64,000 nucleotides of DNA from CALDTK01 sp045110575 (GTDB taxonomy: Bacteria > Bacteroidota > Bacteroidia > Chitinophagales > Saprospiraceae), in the NCBI GenBank assembly GCA_045110575.1, contig JBGCGF010000064.1, forward strand, positions 7,054-71,053. Reading direction: 5' to 3'. The position numbers were made by a program, and so were the translations under genes. Below the pieces are notes generated by a model. The model was not told the DNA's origin. It searched no databases and worked only from the letters and a program-made list of their open reading frames with translations. Shown here piece after piece: positions 58,621-64,000 of this stretch. Position 1 is the first letter of the stretch; every line of letters starts with the position of its first letter.

Positions 58621-60204
58621 TTACTGCCCAGGTGATGGACCGAGAAAAGAGGTTTGGACAGCGTCTAACTGCTCCCCGTTTGAATCGAGGATCTCGATCG
58701 TGACCAATGTTGATTTGCCGGTGAGCATAGTCTTCGGCAGTTGAATAAAGAAGCTACCTCTGGCTTGTGTACGACTGCCTACAACAGGTGCTTCACCAAT
58801 GAACGTGACGCGCGCTTCTGCTAGCCCTACCGCCTGAATGGTTACCGGCAGAGGCTCGGAGGTTTTGTTGTAAAACTGATAGTTGTACAAGTTGGATACC
58901 ATCCCTGGCTCAGGCTCTTGGTATAGCATTCCGGGCGTTCGAACGATGGTTGCTTCAAGAGGAGCCCTGTTAATCAGCAAGAAACTATTAAGCGTTACCA
59001 AGGCGAGAAGTACAGCGCCGTAGGCATAGGTCCGCTTTGTAAGGTATTTACTCCGTTTTCCTTTTAGGCCATTTGCAGAATCGTATCGGATGAGACCGGG
59101 CTCTTTACCGACTTTTACCATGATGTCATCACAGGCGTCTATGCATGCAGTACAGTGCACACACTCAAGTTGATTGTTGCCGTCACGAATGTCAATTCCC
59201 GTAGGACATACACGAACACAAAGTCCGCAGTCAATACAGTCGCCTTGCACTTTTATAGGGCCTTCTCGCAACCCTGCGGGACTGACGTCGTCAAAACCAG
59301 CCACTGAAGCATCGTTAGAGATCGGAAGCCCATTAACCATTTCGAGGACGGAAGGAGTCGTCGGAGGTTTTGTCCTTAGACCCTCGTGTAGCGGGGGCGA
59401 AAGCTTCTTTGCTTTCGTGACTTTACCTCTGGGCTCACCACGTATCACATCGTAGGCTACGCCAATCGTATCGTCATCAACGAGCACACTTTGCATTCTT
59501 CCATACGGGCAAATGGAAATACAGACTTGCTCACGAAGTCGCGCAAACACGCCGTAGAACAGCAACGAAAAACCCATCAGTGCCGCAAATCCTCCAGTAT
59601 GCTGCACAATTGGGTCTGATGCGACCTGATACACTTCCCGCCAACCAATCATGTAACTCAAAAAGACATGAGAAATCCCAACTGCGATCAGAAAAAAAAT
59701 GGTGTGCTTTAGCAAACGTTTCCAAATCTTCTTTGTATCCCAAGGAGATTTATCCAGTCTACGCTGCTGAGCTGCAGACCCTTCTACCCAATACTCGACA
59801 CGGCGATAGACCATTTCCATAAAAATGGTCTGCGGACAAATCCAACCGCAGAAAAGTCGACCAAACGTTACGGTAAACATGGCAATCGCGACGATGCTCG
59901 TTACCATCATCAAGCCAGCTAAGTAGAAGTCTTGAGGACTGTATCCGATTCCAAAAATTCGAAATTGACGCCCTAGTACATCGAATAAAAAAAGCGGTTC
60001 CCCATTGATTTCAATGAAAGGAAGTCCAACCATTACGGCAAGCAATAAATAGCTGAGTATTTTTCGCTTATCGTAGAAATAACCCTTCGGTTTCTCAGGT
60101 CGCAACCATATCCGTTTACCATCGGCCGATACAGTTCCTATGCTATCACGATAGCCGTCAACTTCATCGAAGAATACGTCTGGTGAATGTTGGTCTGAAG
60201 ACAT
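58621..60204 (-). CDS. ccoG: Cytochrome cbb3 oxidase accessory protein CcoG
   Basis: The 527 residues contain five membrane helices and two ferredoxin-type sites: 'CIDCGLCVRVCPTGIDIRDGNNQLECVHCTACIDACDD' (two 4Fe-4S clusters), plus the membrane Cys pairs 'FCGWICPQTIFMEMVYRRVEYW' and 'CISICPYGRMQSV'. The C-terminal FixG domain is Ig-like ('YNYQFYNKTSEPLPVTIQAVGL'). CcoG reduces Cu(II) for insertion into the cbb3 oxidase. About 40 residues between 'GKVTKAKKLSPPLHEG' and 'GPIKVQGDC' form an insertion longer than in most relatives. Confidence 0.96.
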   Translation of the reverse strand: MSSDQHSPDVFFDEVDGYRDSIGTVSADGKRIWLRPEKPKGYFYDKRKILSYLLLAVMVGLPFIEINGEPLFLFDVLGRQFRIFGIGYSPQDFYLAGLMMVTSIVAIAMFTVTFGRLFCGWICPQTIFMEMVYRRVEYWVEGSAAQQRRLDKSPWDTKKIWKRLLKHTIFFLIAVGISHVFLSYMIGWREVYQVASDPIVQHTGGFAALMGFSLLFYGVFARLREQVCISICPYGRMQSVLVDDDTIGVAYDVIRGEPRGKVTKAKKLSPPLHEGLRTKPPTTPSVLEMVNGLPISNDASVAGFDDVSPAGLREGPIKVQGDCIDCGLCVRVCPTGIDIRDGNNQLECVHCTACIDACDDIMVKVGKEPGLIRYDSANGLKGKRSKYLTKRTYAYGAVLLALVTLNSFLLINRAPLEATIVRTPGMLYQEPEPGMVSNLYNYQFYNKTSEPLPVTIQAVGLAEARVTFIGEAPVVGSRTQARGSFFIQLPKTMLTGKSTLVTIEILDSNGEQLDAVQTSFLGPSPGQ

Positions 60205-60242
60205 GAAGTAAAAATTGAAGGCGCTAAACGAAAACGACAGGG

Positions 60243-61151
60243 TTACATTTCTACTTCAACCGCATCGGGCTGGGTGTCAGGAATAGTCATCTCTCCCCCA
60301 CTCACGAGATCTCCCTGAGGCTCTTTCGGCTCAGCAGCAGTTTTCCCTTGAAGGGTGATGATATAGCTTGCCACTTCGTGGATCTTACTTGCAGAGAGCT
60401 GCGTCTTCCAGGCGATCATTCCCTTTTCCGGCACGCCGTTTTTAACCGTCGTAAACACGGGCTTAATCGTACCGTCACCGTGAATCCAATAGTTGTCCGT
60501 TAAGTTTGGACCAACGCCACCGCCACCATCGGCAGCATGACATGCAACGCAATACATGGTGTAGGTCGCTTCTCCCCGGCCGAGAGCCGCAGCGTCTGTG
60601 AGCAACTCCGCATTGGTCTCGTCAACGAGATCTGCTTGGTTCGCGAGGTATTCTTCCACCGCAATTTTAGCAGAAGCCATCTCAGCCTTGTACTCCGCAA
60701 TTTGATGCAAATTCGAATCAGGATCACTCGTTACAAACACGCCCATGTAAACGACTGCAAATGCAATTGCGAGATAGAACGAGTACAACCACCACGGTGG
60801 CATCGAATTATCTAACTCACGTATACCGTCGTAGTCATGATCGAGCAGAATATCTCGCTCCTGGGACATTGGAGTCGGCTGATAAATGTATTGGTGATAG
60901 AGACGGGTCCAAGTAGATTCTACCTTGACGCCTCTCGCTTCTGCCTGCTGAAGGTTCTGCGTATTGATGAGTGAAAACACCGTAGCCAACGCGCCAAAAA
61001 GCACCGCAGATACGGCCAACATTAGCGTGAGCGGAACAACGTTTTCGCCAGCCCAATCACTGAAAGTTTCGACTTCTCCTTGTGAGTAAGCCATCGAAAT
61101 GAAAGCTGCCATCGGTGTGAGGGACAGCAGAAAGGCCATGAGCTTATTCAT
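60243..61151 (-). CDS. ccoP: cbb3-type cytochrome c oxidase subunit CcoP, mono-haem
   Basis: The 302-residue protein has two N-terminal membrane helices, the CcoQ/CcoP junction region 'YDGIRELDNSMPPWWLYSFYLAIAFAVVYM' (a CcoP signature) and a single cytochrome c domain with C-V-A-C-H at residues 201-205 and axial Met in 'GVPEKGMIAWKTQLSASKIHEVASYIITLQG'. Proteobacterial CcoP has two haems; this one has one. The N-terminus overlaps the end of ccoQ by 8 bp, so translation is coupled. Confidence 0.95.
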   Translation of the reverse strand: MNKLMAFLLSLTPMAAFISMAYSQGEVETFSDWAGENVVPLTLMLAVSAVLFGALATVFSLINTQNLQQAEARGVKVESTWTRLYHQYIYQPTPMSQERDILLDHDYDGIRELDNSMPPWWLYSFYLAIAFAVVYMGVFVTSDPDSNLHQIAEYKAEMASAKIAVEEYLANQADLVDETNAELLTDAAALGRGEATYTMYCVACHAADGGGGVGPNLTDNYWIHGDGTIKPVFTTVKNGVPEKGMIAWKTQLSASKIHEVASYIITLQGKTAAEPKEPQGDLVSGGEMTIPDTQPDAVEVEM

Positions 61152-61338
61152 GCGTGGCTATGTTTAGTGGTTCAGGATCAAGATCAAGTGGCAAACTCGC
61201 CATATGATCGTGGAAGCTGCGCTTGCGAACGAAGGCAGCAAAAACGGCAATGCAAAAAATGGTAAACAGCGTGAGTAAGGCAAGTAGTGCCAGGCCGTTG
61301 AGCCCGTTTCCCGCTGAATCGATGAGGTACTTATACAT
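61144..61338 (-). CDS. ccoQ: cbb3 oxidase small subunit CcoQ
   Basis: The 64-residue protein has one membrane helix ('LALLALLTLFTIFCIAVFAAFV') followed by 'RKRSFHDHMASLPLD', the usual CcoQ layout. It lies between ccoNO and ccoP and overlaps ccoP by 8 bp. CcoQ stabilises the assembled oxidase. Confidence 0.85.
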   Translation of the reverse strand: MYKYLIDSAGNGLNGLALLALLTLFTIFCIAVFAAFVRKRSFHDHMASLPLDLDPEPLNIATHE

Positions 61339-61363
61339 GATTTTCAGTTTTTAAATGAAGAAG

Positions 61364-61389
61364 GATTGCTGGGCCGAAGCCCAACAATC
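61364..61389 (-). promoter_or_regulatory. Hairpin in the ccoNO-ccoQ gap
   Basis: GATTG-C-TGGGC and GCCCA-A-CAATC form a stem (one mismatch) closed by a CGAA loop. There is no T tract, so it more likely protects or processes the mRNA, or tunes the ratio of CcoNO to CcoQP, than terminates. Confidence 0.5.
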
Positions 61390-61408
61390 ACATCTCTCAC
61401 TAATGGGG

Positions 61409-63658
61409 TTACTTCTCTAAAATCGCGTCTTCACCAACTTCTTCTGCTGGCTTATTTTTGATATCTGTACCTAGTCGCTGGAGATATGCGATCATCGCAA
61501 CGATCTCTTTTTTCTCTAGGTTTTCGATATCCTTCACTCCGTTTTGGCGCAAGCCGTCAGCAATTGATTTTGCTTGAGATGCTAGATCATTCTGAGCCGC
61601 ACCGTCGCCGTAGCCTTCCGGGTAAGGGACGCCGAGTCCAGCCATGATGGTCACTTTTGCTCCTGTATAATCCGTGTCCAAATTGTCTTCCACCAACCAC
61701 GAGTAAGGAGGCATGATGGATCCTGGAGAGGTGCTCGTCGGATCTATCATGTGGTTGTAGTGCCACAGATCTGGGTACTTACTTCCTACCCGATGAAGGT
61801 CTGGACCGGTTCGTTTAGATCCCCAGAGGTGCGGAAAATCGTAGACAAATTCACCTGACTTTGAGAACTCTCCGTAGCGCTCTGTTTCAGATCGGAACGG
61901 ACGTACCATTTGTGAGTGGCACCCAATACAGCCTTCGCGGATGTAGAGGTCGCGGCCTTCTAGTTCGAGCGGCGTAAGCGGCAAGATGGAGGCGATCTGC
62001 GGTACATTACTCTGAACGGTAAACAATGGAATGATCTCGACTGCACCTCCGATTAAGACGGCGATTGTTGCTCCGATCATGAGCTGAATTGGGCGACGCT
62101 CAATCCAACGGTGCCAGTGACCGTGACTCTCTCCGTTATCCTTTTCAAGTGGCGGCACGATAACCCGTTCGTCTTTCTCGAAGGTTCCGATACCTGCTGT
62201 TTTGATGAGGTTCCACATCATGAGGACTACCCCACCGACGTACATCGTTCCTCCGATTGCACGGATCATGTAGAAGGGTAAAAGTTGAGTTACCGTCTCC
62301 AAGAAATTACCATATGCCAAGAGGCCATCAGGGGTAAATTCCTTCCACATGAGTGACTGCATCCAGCCCGCCCAATAGATCGGCACTACATAGAACACGG
62401 TTCCTAACGTGGCAATCCAGAAGTGCCAATTGGCCGCTTTCTTACTGTAGATATCCGTTTTCCAAAGTCGAGGTATTAACCAGTACAACACACCAAACGT
62501 GAGCATACCATTCCAACCAAGCGTACCTACGTGCACGTGTGCGATTGTCCAATCGGTATAGTGGCTAATGGCGTTGACACTTTTGATGGAGAGCATCGGA
62601 CCTTCGAGCGTTGCCATTCCATAAGCGGTAATCGCGACGACCATAAACTTGAGCACCGGATCATTGGCGACACGATCCCATGCACCACGAAGCGTGAGCA
62701 GACCGTTGAGCATTCCACCCCAACTTGGAGCGATGAGCATCAACGAGAAGACCATTCCTAAACTCTGCGCCCAATCGGGAAGACTGGTGTAGAGCAAGTG
62801 GTGCGGTCCTGCCCAGATGTAGATGAAAATCAGTGCCCAGAAGTGGATGATTGACAGCTTGTAGGAGAACACTGGTCGGTTGGCAGCCTTCGGTAGGAAG
62901 TAGTACATCAACCCGAGGTAAGGTGTGGTCAGGAAGAAGGCCACGGCGTTGTGTCCGTACCACCATTGCACCAACGCATCTTGCACACCTGCATAGATTG
63001 GGATTGAATCCCACATGCTAACGGGGATCTCCATCGAGCGTCCGAGGTGCAGTACTGCAACCGTGATAAACGTGGCGAGGTAAAACCAAACGGCTACGTA
63101 TAAGTGACGCTCGCGGCGCTTCATGATCGTACCGATCATGTTGATTCCGAAGGTTACCCATGAGATCGTGATGGCGATATCGATCGGCCATTCTAGCTCT
63201 CCGTATTCCGACGAAGTGGTGATTCCGAGGGGCAACGTAATCGCTGCAGCAACGATGATCGCCTGCCATGACCAGAAGTTGATGTTGGAGAGTTTGTCAC
63301 TCCACATTCTAGCTTTGACAAGACGCTGGAGGCTATAGTACACCCCCATAAAAATGCCGTTTCCGACGAAGGCGAAGATCGCAGCGTTGGTATGCAGCGG
63401 GCGTAATCGACCAAAGGTGAGGTAACGCGACATGTTGGCTTCGGGCCAGATCAGCTCGATCGCGGCAATGAGACCGACAAGCGTTCCGACGAGTGCGAAG
63501 ACCACACAAGCGATCGCAAATTTGCGGACGATTTCGTTGTCGTACGCAATGACGTTGGCTTCATCTTGCTCAGGTTTGCCGGAGTCCCGTCCATCTTTCG
63601 GCGCATTGGCTAGCGGCTGGGGATTGCCCTTCTGGAGGGCATCAAAGGTTGTACTCAT
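61409..63658 (-). CDS. ccoNO: Fused cbb3 oxidase subunits CcoN and CcoO
   Basis: The 749-residue protein joins the catalytic subunit CcoN (about residues 40-510) to the mono-haem cytochrome CcoO (about 545-749). CcoN has 12 or more membrane helices with haem and copper ligands in 'RLRPLHTNAAIFAFVGNG', 'WWYGHNAVAFFLTTPYLGLMYYFLPK', 'YIWAGPHHLLYTSLPDW' and 'HYTDWTIAHVHVGTLGWNG'. The CcoO half has C-I-G-C-H at residues 577-581 ('REGCIGCHSQMVRPFRSETERYG') and axial Met in 'GSIMPPYSWL'. It is the high-affinity terminal oxidase for growth at low oxygen. The fusion is standard in Bacteroidota. Confidence 0.97.
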   Translation of the reverse strand: MSTTFDALQKGNPQPLANAPKDGRDSGKPEQDEANVIAYDNEIVRKFAIACVVFALVGTLVGLIAAIELIWPEANMSRYLTFGRLRPLHTNAAIFAFVGNGIFMGVYYSLQRLVKARMWSDKLSNINFWSWQAIIVAAAITLPLGITTSSEYGELEWPIDIAITISWVTFGINMIGTIMKRRERHLYVAVWFYLATFITVAVLHLGRSMEIPVSMWDSIPIYAGVQDALVQWWYGHNAVAFFLTTPYLGLMYYFLPKAANRPVFSYKLSIIHFWALIFIYIWAGPHHLLYTSLPDWAQSLGMVFSLMLIAPSWGGMLNGLLTLRGAWDRVANDPVLKFMVVAITAYGMATLEGPMLSIKSVNAISHYTDWTIAHVHVGTLGWNGMLTFGVLYWLIPRLWKTDIYSKKAANWHFWIATLGTVFYVVPIYWAGWMQSLMWKEFTPDGLLAYGNFLETVTQLLPFYMIRAIGGTMYVGGVVLMMWNLIKTAGIGTFEKDERVIVPPLEKDNGESHGHWHRWIERRPIQLMIGATIAVLIGGAVEIIPLFTVQSNVPQIASILPLTPLELEGRDLYIREGCIGCHSQMVRPFRSETERYGEFSKSGEFVYDFPHLWGSKRTGPDLHRVGSKYPDLWHYNHMIDPTSTSPGSIMPPYSWLVEDNLDTDYTGAKVTIMAGLGVPYPEGYGDGAAQNDLASQAKSIADGLRQNGVKDIENLEKKEIVAMIAYLQRLGTDIKNKPAEEVGEDAILEK

Positions 63659-63664
63659 ATCAAC

Positions 63665-63850
63665 TTAATCAGCAGGGTCATCGTCGAACAGCATGCGCAC
63701 TGCAGGCGTGTGTTCGTCCTCGTATTGGCCATCACGCACTGCCCACCAGAAAGCACCTAAAAAGATGATTGCTACGAGTAGACTTACGATGATGAGTAGG
63801 GCAAGAATGGCCATGAGGTTTACCAGTTTGGTTAACGCTGTAAAGGTCAT
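63665..63850 (-). CDS. ccoS: cbb3 oxidase maturation protein CcoS
   Basis: The 61-residue protein has one membrane helix ('LALLIIVSLLVAIIFLGAFWWAVRDGQYED'), and 'FWWAVRDGQYED' with the following acid-rich tail is the CcoS signature. It helps insert haem and copper into CcoN. It lies 6 bp ahead of ccoNO. ccoI, which usually precedes it, is not in the last 150 bases of the window, so it must lie elsewhere. Confidence 0.93.
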   Translation of the reverse strand: MTFTALTKLVNLMAILALLIIVSLLVAIIFLGAFWWAVRDGQYEDEHTPAVRMLFDDDPAD

Positions 63851-63985
63851 CTCATCGTCATTGAGGGCCCGTGATGGCGGTCAAGCGAGGGGGCTGATGT
63901 GGGTCAGGTTATGAGTAATTGGTAGTTGCCAATTGATAGTTGATAATGTCGTGACGGCTTACAAGGACGTGGGCTGGAGGTTTTC

Positions 63986-64000
63986 AGCTTTCGCCAAAAC
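63986..64000 (-). repeat. Dispersed motif copy 27 (window edge)
   Basis: AGCTTTCGCCAAAA(C) at the very end of the window, in the non-coding stretch after ccoS (63851-64000), where I see no gene. Confidence 0.8.

Noticed and set aside
59396..59405. GGCGAAAGCT inside ccoG as a further copy of the dispersed motif
   Set aside because: It has the GCGAAAGC core but no preceding TTTT tract; an 8-mer is expected about twice by chance in this window.
1..64000. tRNA or rRNA genes
   Set aside because: No T-arm consensus with flanking acceptor stem and no rRNA-like stretch was found on either strand by eye.

Overview
This window is a chromosomal segment of a member of the Bacteroidota, most likely a marine flavobacterium-like organism (Flavobacteriales; the exact family cannot be read from the sequence). 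The evidence is a short 289-residue primary sigma factor, a fused CcoN-CcoO cytochrome oxidase subunit, a fused E1 alpha-beta 2-oxoacid dehydrogenase, a roughly 490-residue GAPDH, two proteins with type IX secretion sorting domains (one type A, one CHU_C type B), and promoters with the TTG / TAnnTTTG architecture of this phylum. No rRNA, tRNA, CRISPR array or complete insertion sequence was found.

Layout. 0-4 kb: an A-rich accessory patch with a frameshifted TonB-C protein, a DTW-domain tRNA modifier, a decayed copy of the lpxD 3' end, and an LRR protein split by a -1 frame change. 4-6.5 kb: lpxD, divergent from hemC-hemD. 6.5-7.6 kb: an ArsR-type regulator embedded in twelve 49-50 bp palindromic repeats. 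7.6-12.9 kb: a TMTC-like membrane TPR protein, a large type IX secreted protein and a lipoprotein. 13-17.2 kb: an uncharacterised operon of esterase, RimK-like ATP-grasp with a helix-hairpin-helix tail, class I glutamine amidotransferase and a second ATP-grasp-like protein. 17-28 kb: TPR histidine kinase, rhomboid protease, branched-chain E1, DUF1573 protein, metallophosphoesterase, M1 peptidase and ribosomal protein L19. 28-40 kb: PKD/CHU_C protein, threonylcarbamoyl-AMP synthase, S41 protease, GAPDH, sigma factor, ferredoxin and enoyl-CoA hydratase. 40-53.5 kb: arsenate/arsenite detoxification pair, maltokinase, a TolC-HlyD-ABC export operon with a divergent TetR regulator, a P1B-4 metal ATPase and a YitT protein. 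53.8-57.4 kb: a LytS/LytTR two-component pair with VOC and YceI proteins. 57.4-63.9 kb: a cbb3 oxidase operon (ccoS, ccoNO, ccoQ, ccoP, ccoG, fixH, SafE-like).

The most striking signal is not a gene. A 14-base motif, GTTTTGGCGAAAGC, and close variants occur 27 times, on both strands, in genes of every function and in several different reading frames, with sense and antisense copies exactly balanced. Its variation is structured. The two stem positions covary (G-C, A-T, C-G) and the loop changes only among GAAA, GTAA and GGAA. This points to selection for a mini-hairpin at the DNA level, as expected of an uptake sequence or another genome-wide single-strand recognition site. I know of no such element described in this phylum.
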